A stretch of 64,000 nt of DNA from Hominiventricola filiformis (GCF_020686965.1 NZ_JAJEPS010000009.1:1-64000); one strand, 5' to 3'. Numbered from the stretch's first letter, positions 33,863 to 43,067 are shown. The notes: a model not told the origin generated them from the sequence alone. Translations and numbers: made by a program.

Positions 33863-34693
33863 CTATTTTTTGCGGATGCACTTCTCGCCTATCTCGATCC
33901 TGCCTTCTTTCAGTAAATGTCCGACTGCTTTCTTGAAAGCATTCTTACTCATGGACAGCTCCCTGCTGATCACCTCCGGCGCTGCCTTATCCGTAAACGG
34001 AAGCACTCCGGCAAATTCATCGATCACTTTCAATACCTGTTCCGCATCTTTCTCAATCTGCAGATAGGTCTTCTCACGGAGACTCAAGTCAAGCTTTCCA
34101 TCTTCCTTGACGCGGGTGACTCTGGCTTCCACCACATCTCCGATCCGTGCCTGTCCAAAAAATTCCCGTTTAGGAATCAACCCGGAATATTTGTCATCCA
34201 CTGCAACAAATGCTCCGAAATTTTCACTGATCTCATATACCGTTCCTTTTACGCGGTCATCTTTCTGATAAGGACTTTCCTGGGACAGATATTCATATAC
34301 GTTCATGGTCGCACAGAGACGGTCACTTTTATCTGTATATAATCCAACCAGGCATTCATCTCCAGCCTTCACTTTCTTAGTCTGCTGCTTGAATGGAAGA
34401 AACAGGTCTTTTTCCAGTCCCCAGTCAAGAAATGCACCAATCTTTGTCACTTCTTTTACTTTCAGCCTTGCCACCTTTCCAAGCGTAATATAAGGTTCCG
34501 CTGTGGTGGCAATGAGACGGTCTTTGGAATCTTTATAAAGAAATACCTCCAGTTCATCTCCCGTCTTTGCGCCCTCCGGCACCTGTTTTACCGGAAGAAG
34601 AACCCGGTTCTCCTGATCCTCTTCTTCCGCAAGGTATACACCGAAGTCCACTTTTTTCACAATTCTCAAGGGCTGTGTCTTTCCTAACTGCAT
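33863..34693 (-). CDS. cvfB: S1-domain RNA-binding protein CvfB/YitL
   Basis: The 276-residue protein has an OB/S1-like repeat at the N-terminus (GKTQPLRIVKKVDFGVYL), two more S1 domains (about 68-130 and 143-205, VTKIGAFLDWGLEKDLFLP and ISENFGAFVAVDDKYSGLIP) and a C-terminal winged helix (about 215-276). In other Firmicutes it affects virulence gene expression and RNA metabolism. It starts nine bases after the thioesterase stop. Confidence 0.9.
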   Translation of the reverse strand: MQLGKTQPLRIVKKVDFGVYLAEEEDQENRVLLPVKQVPEGAKTGDELEVFLYKDSKDRLIATTAEPYITLGKVARLKVKEVTKIGAFLDWGLEKDLFLPFKQQTKKVKAGDECLVGLYTDKSDRLCATMNVYEYLSQESPYQKDDRVKGTVYEISENFGAFVAVDDKYSGLIPKREFFGQARIGDVVEARVTRVKEDGKLDLSLREKTYLQIEKDAEQVLKVIDEFAGVLPFTDKAAPEVISRELSMSKNAFKKAVGHLLKEGRIEIGEKCIRKK

Positions 34694-34702
34694 CTTACTC
34701 TC

Positions 34703-35407
34703 CTATCGAAATTCTATTACCGCGTAGGGCTTTCCGTCCTGGTCTCCCAGCACTACCGTACCGCCGTTCTTATCTATCTTTACCTCCGGATAAATCACAT
34801 CACCCAGAAGCGCTGATTTCTTATATTCCGCCTTCATCTGGCGGATCACAAATCCATCCGGCAGATATTCTGCTGCCATCTGTACATACTGTCCATTATT
34901 CACATGATGATTAACGTCCAGATGCCATCGGTGAACCGGAAACGGTTCTTCTGCTGTCATATCCTCCGGAATCTGAATATGGCCGTCTTCGTACTCCATA
35001 CACGTAAGTCTTGGCTCCATCGTATAGGCACCCGCCACATCTTCCTCAAGCCTGCATGGTCTCTTCCGGACAGCATCCATATACACCCACAGACTGTCCG
35101 CACATGCGAGCATCTCTCCCCTTCCATCCAGCATCCGGAAATTTCTCCGGCCTGTCAGTTTTGAAAATTCATAGGGCGATGTCTCAACCCGAATGGACTC
35201 TGCCAGTTCCGGATATCTCTGAATCACTATCTTCCAGGAACTTAAGACCCACATCCGCTTTTTCTGTTCCACGAATGCAGCTCCCACTCCCAGATCCTCA
35301 GAATGAAAACTGCTGCAGTCCTGAAAAGAATTCAGGATCGCATTCAGTGTCATGCGCCGGTCCTGATCTACTTCTGAAAGTCTGACCCTGCTGTCATATC
35401 CGTACAT
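34703..35407 (-). CDS. Acyl-ACP thioesterase
   Basis: The 234-residue double-hotdog protein begins YGYDSRVRLSEVDQDRRMTL and has the catalytic region HRWHLDVNHHVNNGQYVQMA (Asn-His pair) of the acyl-ACP thioesterase family. It would release fatty acids from acyl carrier protein. The ATG at 35407 is chosen because GGAGG lies nine bases upstream; ATG 35413 and GTG 35425 are too close to it. It is upstream of cvfB and downstream of the hairpin at 35507-35547. Confidence 0.85.
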   Translation of the reverse strand: MYGYDSRVRLSEVDQDRRMTLNAILNSFQDCSSFHSEDLGVGAAFVEQKKRMWVLSSWKIVIQRYPELAESIRVETSPYEFSKLTGRRNFRMLDGRGEMLACADSLWVYMDAVRKRPCRLEEDVAGAYTMEPRLTCMEYEDGHIQIPEDMTAEEPFPVHRWHLDVNHHVNNGQYVQMAAEYLPDGFVIRQMKAEYKKSALLGDVIYPEVKIDKNGGTVVLGDQDGKPYAVIEFR

Positions 35408-35506
35408 GTACATTCTCCTCCGCACGTATTCCTCTGATAGTTTTCATTATACCGGGAAACTCAGAAAAATGCCACCCTTACTTTCCTGTTTTGCACAAAT
35501 ACAACA

Positions 35507-35547
35507 GGAAAAGAGCCATTCGAATTTTTATTTTTCGAATGGCTCTT
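35507..35547 (-). terminator. Strong hairpin ending the 35708 transcript
   Basis: A perfect 14-bp inverted repeat (AAGAGCCATTCGAA) with a 9-base A-rich loop is followed by TTTTCC on the minus strand. It lies 100 bases before the thioesterase start and could be an attenuator or the end of a small RNA. Confidence 0.7.
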
Positions 35548-35708
35548 CACCTGTCAATCTGAAGTTTCACCTTTGTATCTCCTTCCAAGATATTTTTTCT
35601 CCCTCACTTTCAGAGTTTTTTATTTTTCTCTGTTTTGTGATTCGTAGATTACCGTCCCATTGGACTGTACCTCGTCTTTCTGAGATTTTGTATCTCTTTC
35701 TTGTTTGT
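35511..35708 (-). ncRNA. Candidate small RNA or attenuator leader
   Basis: A near-consensus promoter (35715-35743) drives a ~200-nt stretch with no gene: purine-rich, with short hairpins (GAGAT-ACAA-ATCTC; GTCC-AAT-GGGAC; CAGAG...CTCTG), an AAGGAG site, and a possible 7-codon frame starting GTGAAACTTC, then the hairpin at 35507-35547. It matches no RNA family I know. It may be a free sRNA or a leader controlling the thioesterase and cvfB. Confidence 0.5.
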
Positions 35709-35714
35709 GATTTT

Positions 35715-35743
35715 ATATTACAATATCTTTCTCCATTTGTCAA
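35715..35743 (-). promoter_or_regulatory. Consensus sigma-A promoter upstream of the candidate RNA
   Basis: TTGACA (35738-35743), 17-base spacer, TAATAT (35715-35720). The nearest gene start is 300 bases downstream. Confidence 0.82.
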
Positions 35744-35810
35744 TAGTTATTTGTAAATATTTTAATTATTTTTATATTATCAGACTATTCTTATACCTTC
35801 GCACAAATTA

Positions 35811-35842
35811 ACAGCCGGAATCTCATTAAAAATCCCGGCTGT
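35811..35842 (-). terminator. Terminator of the D-lactate dehydrogenase-like gene
   Basis: ACAGCCGGGAT / ATTCCGGCTGT stem 14 bases after the stop codon; the T-tract is short, so termination may be partial. Confidence 0.65.
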
Positions 35843-35855
35843 AAACTATACTTTT

Positions 35856-36836
35856 TTATACCAGATACGGCGTATCCTCACCATTCATATATTTCATTGC
35901 TCCGATGATAGAATTCTCTGCCATATTGGCAACCGCTTCCTCTGTGTAGAATGCCGTATGCGGACTTACCAGTACATTGGAATAAGATCTTAAAATTGCC
36001 AGCTTCGGATTATGAAGCGGTTCTCCCATCCGGTTGAAATAATAGAGACCACTCTCGTGTTCCACTACATCAAGTCCCGCAAATCCGACTTTTCCACTCT
36101 CAATACCGTCAATCAGTGCATCCGTATCAATCAGCGCACCACGGGCACAGTTGATGATCACCACATCCTGCTTCATTTTCTCAATGGCAGATGCATCGAT
36201 CATATGGTAATTGTCGTCCGTTGCCGGAGCATGAAGCGTAATCACATCAGAATTTTTCAGAAGAGTATCAAGATCCGTATACTCCGCATACTGCTTCACT
36301 TCCTCATTTTCATAAAGATCATAGGCAAGCATCTTACAGCCAAATCCGGATAAATGCCGGATCACGGTGCGGCCGATTCTTCCTGTTCCGATAATACCGA
36401 CGGTACAATCCGGAAGTTCCCGTCCAATCTTTCCCTTCAGCGTATAATCCTGTATGTTGGCCCGTTCCATAATATGAGGCATTCTGCGCAGTCCCATGAG
36501 CATCATCATAATCGCGTAGTCAGCCACACTGTTGGGAGAGTAACTGATATGGATGACTCCCATGCCAAGGCTTTTCGCATAATCCACGTCAATGTGATCG
36601 TAACCGATCGTTCTGGTGGCAATACATTTTACACCCATATCATGAAGTTTTTTGAGCATTGGCTGATCGAACACCGTCGTGATGACATTGACCACGTCGT
36701 AACCTTTCGCCAGCTCAAGATTATCCATGCAAGGCGTCTCCGTCGTATAATCATACTCGATCCCGTATTTGGGGCAGTATTTTTCAAAACATGGAAGTTC
36801 GTCAAACGTACGCATGCTGAATACAAACATTCTCAT
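35856..36836 (-). CDS. D-lactate dehydrogenase-type D-2-hydroxyacid dehydrogenase
   Basis: The 326-residue protein has the NAD-binding GTGRIGRTVIRHL motif, the catalytic Arg in NCARGALID, Glu in LDVVEHE and His in SPHTAFYTEEAV. It resembles the LdhA/VanH group, which reduces pyruvate to D-lactate or related 2-oxo acids. GGGAGG lies nine bases before the ATG at 36836. It is monocistronic. Confidence 0.88.
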   Translation of the reverse strand: MRMFVFSMRTFDELPCFEKYCPKYGIEYDYTTETPCMDNLELAKGYDVVNVITTVFDQPMLKKLHDMGVKCIATRTIGYDHIDVDYAKSLGMGVIHISYSPNSVADYAIMMMLMGLRRMPHIMERANIQDYTLKGKIGRELPDCTVGIIGTGRIGRTVIRHLSGFGCKMLAYDLYENEEVKQYAEYTDLDTLLKNSDVITLHAPATDDNYHMIDASAIEKMKQDVVIINCARGALIDTDALIDGIESGKVGFAGLDVVEHESGLYYFNRMGEPLHNPKLAILRSYSNVLVSPHTAFYTEEAVANMAENSIIGAMKYMNGEDTPYLV

Positions 36837-36902
36837 CTTCTAGTTCCTCCCAACATTTATTTTTGAAGAAAATTATACGCTTTCATCCGGTGCACTGCAA
36901 GC

Positions 36903-38744
36903 TTATTTCTGTGCTTCGATCTTCTCATTCAGTTCCGTCAGATACATCCAGCGCTCCATCTTCTCATCCAGTTCCGCCTGTACTTTTTCTTTCTCTTCTG
37001 TCAGTTCAGACAGACGGCTGTACTGGCTGGCATGGGCTGCCATCTCCGCATCCAGCTCTTCGATCTTCTGCTCCAGTGCCGCGATGTCATCGTCAATGGT
37101 CTCGAATTCCTTCTGTTCCTTATAAGAAAACTTTAACTTCTTCTCGCCCTTATCCCAAGTGGCTTTCTTCTTCCCACCTGATACCTCTGCAGATGCCTTA
37201 CTGCTGCTTTTCTCGGCTATTCCGCCATTTTCCCGGTTTTTTGATTCCAGATAATCTGTATAACCACCCTCATACTGGCGAAAATGTCCACAACCATCAA
37301 ATGCAAAAATACGGTCTGACACATTATCAAGGAAATAACGGTCATGGGATACCAGAATCACAATCCCAATAAAGGAATTCAGATAATCTTCCAGTATGGT
37401 CAGGGTCGGGATATCAAGCTCGTTGGTCACCTCATCCATAACCAGCACATTGGGTCCCTGCTGCAGCACTCCAAGCAGATAGAGCCGCCTCTTCTCTCCT
37501 CCGGAAAGCTTTCCAATGGGCGCATACTGCATGTCCGGCGTAAACAGAAAACGCTCCAGCATCTGGGATGCCGTAATCCGCCCGTCCCGGGTAGGAATAT
37601 ATTCTGCGATGTCCTTTACGTAATCAATGACTCGCTGATTTTCATCCATCTGCGGAATTTCCTGGGCGAAATATCCCATTTTAATGGTTTCACCAAATTC
37701 CACGCTACCCTCATCCGGCGGAATCTGTCCGGCAATCATTTTGAGCAGGGTAGATTTTCCGCATCCGTTGGAGCCCACAAACGCCACGGTCTGATTTTTC
37801 AGAAAAATATAATCGAAATCTTCTACAATCTTTCTGCCTTCATAACTCTTGGAAACATGATGAAGTTCAATAGTCTTCTTACCCATTCTGGTCTCCACAG
37901 AATCCAGTTCCAGGGCCTTGTCAAATACCGGCGCTTTTCCGGCTTTCAGAGCTTCCAGGCGGTCCAGACGTGCTCTCTGCTTGGTCGTTCTCGCCCGGCA
38001 TCCTCTGGCTGCCCATTCCAGTTCCATCCGGAGGATGCTCTGCCGCTTCCGTTCCGTCGCCAGCTCCATCTCTTCCCGCTGCGCCTTTAATTCCAGAAAT
38101 TGCGAATAATTAGCATCATAGCTGTAAATCTTACCACGGCTGATCTCCAGAATCCGGTTTGTCACCTGATCCAGAAAATAACGGTCATGGGTAACGGTAA
38201 TCACCGTTCCACGGTATCTTCTCAGATACTGCTCCAGCCACCGGATCATATCCTCATCCAGATGGTTGGTGGGCTCGTCCAGAATCAGAATATCCGACGG
38301 CAAAAGCAGGGTTCTCGCCAGTGCCGCACGCTTCTTCTGCCCTCCTGACAAAGTACCCATTTTAGCATCATGCTCCAGGATACCAAGGGTATTCAGCATA
38401 CTTCTTGCCTCATGCTCCATGATGTCCGCATCTCCGGCATCAGTTCCACCCCAGCTGCCCTTCACCGATGCAGAACCGGATACCACATAGGAAAGTACCG
38501 TCTCCTCCTCCGGGAATTCGTGCAGCTGGGTCAGATATGCAAGCTTCGCACCATTCTGGCGCACCACCTGCCCCTGATCCGGCTCCTCCGTTCCCGCAAT
38601 GATCCGAAGAAGTGTCGTCTTACCTGTTCCATTGATTCCGATAATACCGATCTTTTCCCCTTCCTGAATTCCACAGGAAATATCGTCGAAGATCCATTTG
38701 TCACCATATAACTTGCTGACATGCTCAATATTTAAAATGTTCAT
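36903..38744 (-). CDS. ABC-F family ATPase
   Basis: The 613-residue protein has two ABC domains and no membrane segments: Walker A GINGTGKTT and GSNGCGKST, signatures LSGGQKKRA and LSGGEKRR, Walker B ILDEPTNHLD and VMDEVTNELD, with the basic inter-domain linker RKRQSILRMELEWAARGCRA typical of Uup-like members and a C-terminal coiled coil. It probably works on the ribosome or nucleic acids. The second Walker B reads DEVTNE rather than DEPTNH, a mild departure. Confidence 0.9.
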   Translation of the reverse strand: MNILNIEHVSKLYGDKWIFDDISCGIQEGEKIGIIGINGTGKTTLLRIIAGTEEPDQGQVVRQNGAKLAYLTQLHEFPEEETVLSYVVSGSASVKGSWGGTDAGDADIMEHEARSMLNTLGILEHDAKMGTLSGGQKKRAALARTLLLPSDILILDEPTNHLDEDMIRWLEQYLRRYRGTVITVTHDRYFLDQVTNRILEISRGKIYSYDANYSQFLELKAQREEMELATERKRQSILRMELEWAARGCRARTTKQRARLDRLEALKAGKAPVFDKALELDSVETRMGKKTIELHHVSKSYEGRKIVEDFDYIFLKNQTVAFVGSNGCGKSTLLKMIAGQIPPDEGSVEFGETIKMGYFAQEIPQMDENQRVIDYVKDIAEYIPTRDGRITASQMLERFLFTPDMQYAPIGKLSGGEKRRLYLLGVLQQGPNVLVMDEVTNELDIPTLTILEDYLNSFIGIVILVSHDRYFLDNVSDRIFAFDGCGHFRQYEGGYTDYLESKNRENGGIAEKSSSKASAEVSGGKKKATWDKGEKKLKFSYKEQKEFETIDDDIAALEQKIEELDAEMAAHASQYSRLSELTEEKEKVQAELDEKMERWMYLTELNEKIEAQK

Positions 38745-38841
38745 TTGTTGTAATCCTCTCTCATCTTAGAACCGCTTTTATTCTAGCATAAAGAAGAAGA
38801 TTGCGCAAAACTTACTGCCCTGCGATGTGCTGCCCTCTGCC

Positions 38842-38982
38842 ACGCCGTGGGCCTCTTCGCCAACTTGCTTTCCTGCGCCGCGCTGTGAGCCTCTTCGCCA
38901 ACTTGCTTTCCTGCGCCGCGCTGTGGGTCTCTGCACCAACTTGCTTTCCTGCGCCGCGCCGTGGGTCTCTGCACCAACTTGC
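38842..38982. repeat. 38-bp tandem repeat, about four units
   Basis: The unit CGCCGTGGG-CTCT-CCAACTTGC recurs with CAACTTGC at 38861, 38899, 38937 and 38975, an exact 38-bp period with few changes. There is no spacer variation, so it is not a CRISPR array. One diverged unit is also found next to the dispersed element at 53828. Confidence 0.88.
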
Positions 38983-39120
38983 TATCAAAAGTTCCTGCCT
39001 TTTTCAAAAAACGTGGAACTCACGGCCACAGACTTGCTTTCCAGACACATTTCACGCTCAAAAGCTTGTTGTAGCAAAGAAAAACAGGAACTTTGCCGAG
39101 GTCAATTTGAAATAGACCCA
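38975..39120. repeat. Dispersed ~147-bp intergenic element, copy A
   Basis: It is similar along its length to 53828-53974. Ends carry AAGTTCCTG and CAGGAACT, an inverted pair, so a transcript could fold into a long hairpin. No coding signal was seen. The rest of the gap to the gene at 39253 is AT-rich with nothing recognised. Confidence 0.75.
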
Positions 39121-39252
39121 GGCATATCTATTAAGAATTGGAGAGAAGTTTCGTTGACAGCAAAGTATGGGAAATATATACTAAAATCAATCTCTTTCTA
39201 TACTAGCATGTGAATAAGATACATCTTCAGATGTTCTTTTGAGGAATGATTT

Positions 39253-39957
39253 ATGTACAGTGATATTTTTAGCAAACTATATGATGCATTTGGCTGGAAT
39301 TATTATCCAGAATCCTTTGCTCAACTTTTGCTTCGTTGGATCGATGAGCAAGGATTACATATCAACAATATGCTTGACCTGGGATGTGGTACCGGCATCC
39401 TTTGCAATATGATAGCTGAGCATGGAATTGAAACTATGGGAATGGATTTGTCTCATGGGATGATTGCCATGGCAAAGCAGAATTATCCCCATATCGTTTT
39501 TCAGCAGGGAAATATGATCGACTGGAAGCCTAAGATGAACTTTGATCTGGTAACCAGTACCTGTGATGCGATCAATCATATCCTAGAGCCGGAAGATGTG
39601 AAAAAGGTGATAAAGAATGTATATTCCTATCTGAATCCAGGCGGCATTTTCCTATTTGATTTTTTGCGTCCTGGCGAAGAAGCTGACTGTGAGCCGGTTG
39701 ATATGGGCGAACTTGATGGAAAGCGTCTGCAGTTTCAGATCTATCATCCAAAGGATCAGTTTGTAACCTTGCAGGCAGATTTATTTGAAGGGGATAAGTT
39801 GATTCATACTGAGAAGATTCAGGAACATCTGTATGAGCCCGAATGGATCTTAAACGTATTAAAAGAAACAGGATTTCAGGATGTGCGCTGTACGGATCAA
39901 CTGTTAGAATCTGAATCAGGACATGCTGCGACTTGGTTTATTATAGCGAAGAAGTAA
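39253..39957 (+). CDS. Class I SAM-dependent methyltransferase
   Basis: The 234-residue protein has motif I LDLGCGTGILC, an acidic motif GMDLSHGMI and LVTSTCDAINH, with a GAGG site upstream. The substrate is unknown; the form is of the YcgJ/small-molecule type. It opens an accessory region of plus-strand genes and is 70 bases upstream of the DUF1703 gene. Confidence 0.85.
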   Translation: MYSDIFSKLYDAFGWNYYPESFAQLLLRWIDEQGLHINNMLDLGCGTGILCNMIAEHGIETMGMDLSHGMIAMAKQNYPHIVFQQGNMIDWKPKMNFDLVTSTCDAINHILEPEDVKKVIKNVYSYLNPGGIFLFDFLRPGEEADCEPVDMGELDGKRLQFQIYHPKDQFVTLQADLFEGDKLIHTEKIQEHLYEPEWILNVLKETGFQDVRCTDQLLESESGHAATWFIIAKK

Positions 39958-40026
39958 TTAGCTTTCTAAATGGCAATCCCCATCATTCTATGGCTAGATA
40001 CAAGAAAAGGTCAGGAGGGACGGCAA

Positions 40027-41703
40027 ATGAAAAATCTGAACATTCCCGTTGGCATTTCCGATTTTGAAAAAATCCGGAATGACAAGTTTTACTATGTTGA
40101 TAAAACCGGATTGGTCGCAGAACTTCTGAAAACCAAGGTCGAAGTAACATTTATTACCCGTCCTCGCCGCTTTGGAAAAACTTTAGGCATGAGTATGCTG
40201 GAAAGTTTCTTTGATATCAGAAAAGACAGCAAATCACTCTTTGATGGTCTTGAAATTACCCAGAATCAGAATCTGTGTCATGAGTGGATGAATCAGTATC
40301 CCACTGTTTTTGTTTCTTTCCGCCAGGTAGACGGGTTGAATTTCACCGGAGCATATGACATGCTCACAACCGTCATTGCAGAGTTGTATAAAGGGCATCC
40401 GTATCTGCTGGACAGTGATAAAATCAGTCCGTATGATAAAGAAATCATGAAACAGCTGGTATGCACCACTGCTTCTCCAAAAGCTATCAAGGGAAGTCTG
40501 TTATTACTGACAAAACTATTGCAGCAGCACTATGGGAAGCCCGTTGTCCTGCTCATTGATGAATACGATGTTCCATTGGCCAAGGCAAACAGCCACGGAT
40601 ACTATAACGAAATGCTGGATGTCATGAAAGGTCTGATGCAGGCCCTGAAGGACAATCGTTCTCTTCACTTTGCAGTCATTACCGGATGCCTGAAAATTGC
40701 AAAAGAAAGTATTTTCACAGGAACCAATAACTTTGTTTCCGATACTATTACCGATTCACGACTGAATGAATATTTTGGATTCGTGCAGGAAGAAGTCTCT
40801 CAGATACTTCAGGAGGCCGATATTACCGATCGTTCAGACAGCATCAAAGAATGGTACGATGGATATCATTTTGGAGATTTCGATGTGTACTGTCCATGGG
40901 ATGTGATGAATTATCTTCTGGAATTACAGCACAACCCGGATGCCGCTCCGGTCAGCTACTGGAGAAATACCAGCGACAATGCAATCATCCGTTCTTTTAT
41001 TGATTATGCAGGCAGCAATATCACCCAGAAATTAGAGACACTGCTCTCCGGCAGATCCATTCTCCAGCGAATTGATGAAAATCTTACTTACGATTATCTC
41101 CATTCTTCCGAAGACAATCTGTGGAGCATGTTATATCTGACTGGATATTTAACAAAAGCAAGGGAAACGGAATCTGGCAGCAATCCATCTGATCGTATAG
41201 TTGCTCTCACAATTCCAAATGCAGAGATAAAAGAAATTTTTGAGACGACCATTATCAAATGGTTTGACGACAGTGCAAAGACCTGGAACAGAAGCAGCCT
41301 ATTTACTGCTGTCTGGAATGGAGACAGTGAAGGCATTACCCGAGAAATGAACGGCCTTCTTCGCCGGACCATCAGCTACCACGATTATAAAGAAGATTTC
41401 TACCATGCTTTTCTCGCAGGCATCTTCACCGGTGCCGGATATATGGTGGATTCCAACAAAGAACACGGCGAAGGCCGCAGCAACGTCGTCGTTTACGATT
41501 CCATTAATGGCCGCGTGGCCATCTTCGAAGCCAAATACACAAAAACGCTGGCCAATCTGGAACACGACTGCGATATCGCTTTACAGCAGATCGATGACCG
41601 CATGTATGCAAATGAATATGAAGATGATTATGATGAAATCCTCTGTTACGGAATCTCCTTTTTCAAGAAGCGGTGTATGATAAAAAAGAAAAATGGTGAT
41701 TAA
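40027..41703 (+). CDS. AAA-ATPase-like/PD-(D/E)XK nuclease (DUF1703) protein
   Basis: The 558-residue protein has an N-terminal P-loop (TRPRRFGKTLGMSMLESFF), Walker B VVLLIDEYDVPL and a C-terminal nuclease-like domain with GRSNVVVYD...AIFEAKY, the D-ExK pattern. The ATG at 40027 is chosen because of AGGAGG. Proteins of this family are abundant in gut Firmicutes and Bacteroidetes as repeated accessory genes, often suspected of mobile-element or defence roles. Function unproven. Confidence 0.88.
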   Translation: MKNLNIPVGISDFEKIRNDKFYYVDKTGLVAELLKTKVEVTFITRPRRFGKTLGMSMLESFFDIRKDSKSLFDGLEITQNQNLCHEWMNQYPTVFVSFRQVDGLNFTGAYDMLTTVIAELYKGHPYLLDSDKISPYDKEIMKQLVCTTASPKAIKGSLLLLTKLLQQHYGKPVVLLIDEYDVPLAKANSHGYYNEMLDVMKGLMQALKDNRSLHFAVITGCLKIAKESIFTGTNNFVSDTITDSRLNEYFGFVQEEVSQILQEADITDRSDSIKEWYDGYHFGDFDVYCPWDVMNYLLELQHNPDAAPVSYWRNTSDNAIIRSFIDYAGSNITQKLETLLSGRSILQRIDENLTYDYLHSSEDNLWSMLYLTGYLTKARETESGSNPSDRIVALTIPNAEIKEIFETTIIKWFDDSAKTWNRSSLFTAVWNGDSEGITREMNGLLRRTISYHDYKEDFYHAFLAGIFTGAGYMVDSNKEHGEGRSNVVVYDSINGRVAIFEAKYTKTLANLEHDCDIALQQIDDRMYANEYEDDYDEILCYGISFFKKRCMIKKKNGD

Positions 41704-41710
41704 GCACAAG

Positions 41711-41743
41711 TCCCTCGGAACGAATGTTCCGAGGGATCTTTTT
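41711..41743 (+). terminator. Terminator of the DUF1703 gene
   Basis: TCCCTCGGAAC-GAAT-GTTCCGAGGGA stem followed by TCTTTTTATT. Confidence 0.85.
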
Positions 41744-41744
41744 A

Positions 41745-42089
41745 TTATTTTTTATCGTCCTCTTGACAGGTATCACGCCAATGTTCTGAGAGTCCTTTTT
41801 TCTCATATACCTCAAAATCATAATAATTTGATGGAAAAACTCCCCAACCGAACTCATCATAAAGAATTATCGCAACAGCCGACAATATCATTATCACAAC
41901 ATTCTTTCTGGAGATAACATGTTCCGAAAAATCCAACTCATATCCAAGCAATAAAAATACGCTTACCCAAAATGTTTTCTTTAGAAAATTACGCAAGGGA
42001 ATAGATTTTTTCTTTATATATTTTCCGTTAACCCACTTATTGTCACTTAAAAATATTATTTTTGGTATCTCCCTTTTTTTAATCTTCAT
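41745..42089 (-). CDS. Small membrane protein, unknown (possible immunity protein)
   Basis: The 114-residue product (start 42089, MKIKKREIPK, behind AGGAAG) has two hydrophobic segments in its middle (WVSVFLLLGYEL and VVIMILSAVAIIL) and polar ends. It is AT-rich compared with core genes and lies downstream of a broken toxin gene with another small gene between, an arrangement typical of immunity genes. No family was recognised. Confidence 0.55.
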   Translation of the reverse strand: MKIKKREIPKIIFLSDNKWVNGKYIKKKSIPLRNFLKKTFWVSVFLLLGYELDFSEHVISRKNVVIMILSAVAIILYDEFGWGVFPSNYYDFEVYEKKGLSEHWRDTCQEDDKK

Positions 42090-42272
42090 TATTCTTCCTG
42101 CTCCTTGTATTCTGTGTTTTTCTGTATTTCTACTATAATCATCATACTCGGTGGCATGGACAGAATATGGGTATTGGGGTGAAAAGAATAATTTTAATAT
42201 ACATCTAATCAATGACTATATGAGCAAATATATCGCAGATCATAAACTACTTGAAATTATAACAATGCAAAC

Positions 42273-42554
42273 TTATGCATTTGAAGAAAATTGGAATTTA
42301 TTCACTTCTCCAGGACGATATTCTGGAGATGTTCTAATAAATTCAGCCAATTGCTTCACGGCATTATCAAAATCTTTTTCCTTGATAATGCCATTATCAA
42401 TCATGTCAAAGCATTGCTGCTTTACTCCATCAACAAATGCAAAGAATTCAACAGAAAAACTTTTGTCACTAATATTTGCCCGAACTTCAAAAGATTCAGC
42501 ATTCGGAACAAGCTGTGTCAACTGACTAATAACATGCTTTTCTAATTCTGTCAT
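42273..42554 (-). CDS. Small soluble protein, probable immunity protein for the adjacent nuclease toxin
   Basis: The 93-residue acidic protein starts 11 bases after the toxin stop codon. It has an ELEKHVISQLTQLVPNAES start and a VEFFAFVDGVKQQCFDMI beta-alpha pattern. The position directly behind a nuclease toxin C-terminus, with matching low GC, suggests an immunity function; no named family is claimed. Confidence 0.6.
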   Translation of the reverse strand: MTELEKHVISQLTQLVPNAESFEVRANISDKSFSVEFFAFVDGVKQQCFDMIDNGIIKEKDFDNAVKQLAEFIRTSPEYRPGEVNKFQFSSNA

Positions 42555-42565
42555 TTTCTCGTCTC

Positions 42566-43015
42566 CTATTCTGCATCAATATACACTTTGGTACGATGAT
42601 TCCCGCCATTTTCATCAGTATAAGTAATATTAACCATGGTTTCAGAAAGATTACCATTTTTGTCATATTCTGATTTAATAGAAGAAATAGAACCCTTAGT
42701 ATCACTTATTTCTTCATTGACGGCTTCTTTTCCATTTTCCGGTACTTCATCCAACAAACCACCATCCAAATTGTTGTCAAATTTATAGACAGTTATCATA
42801 CCATCTGCAGACTTTGTTGCAGTTATTATATCGGGGCGCTTTGACGCTCCAGAATATTGTATATCTGTAGTCAGTGAAACATCTCTACCTTCATCCAAGG
42901 AATCTTTGATATCATTTTCCATGCGTTTATAATCGCTCTGGTTTATTCTGGAGTCCATAGCAACTAAGTTGCCAGCGCCACCATCACCATTGAGATCACG
43001 GCCAACAGATAAGTT
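42566..43015 (-). pseudogene. 5'-truncated polymorphic toxin, DNA/RNA non-specific endonuclease (Endonuclea_NS_2-like) C-terminus
   Basis: The frame continues upstream of the first ATG (42958) as GRDLNGDGGAGNLVAM and meets a stop at about 43017. That part plus MDSRINQSDYKRMEND and SKRPDII matches the end of the non-specific endonuclease domain found at the C-termini of secreted polymorphic toxins. The catalytic His motif and all N-terminal delivery domains are missing, and phage-like sequence begins at the break. It is a remnant of a larger toxin gene. Confidence 0.72.
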
Positions 43016-43022
43016 TTAGAAT

Positions 43023-43067
43023 GAAAATCGACAAGAGGTTATAAAGCCTCTGCCGATTTTCTTTTTT
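43023..43067 (+). terminator. Orphan terminator at the left edge of the prophage remnant
   Basis: GAAAATCG...CGATTTTC long stem with an inner GAGG/CCTC stem followed by TTTTTTT on the plus strand. No plus-strand gene lies before it, so its gene has been lost. Confidence 0.8.

Noticed and set aside
38842..38982. CRISPR array
   Set aside because: The 38-bp repeats are directly adjacent with no variable spacers and no cas genes are present.
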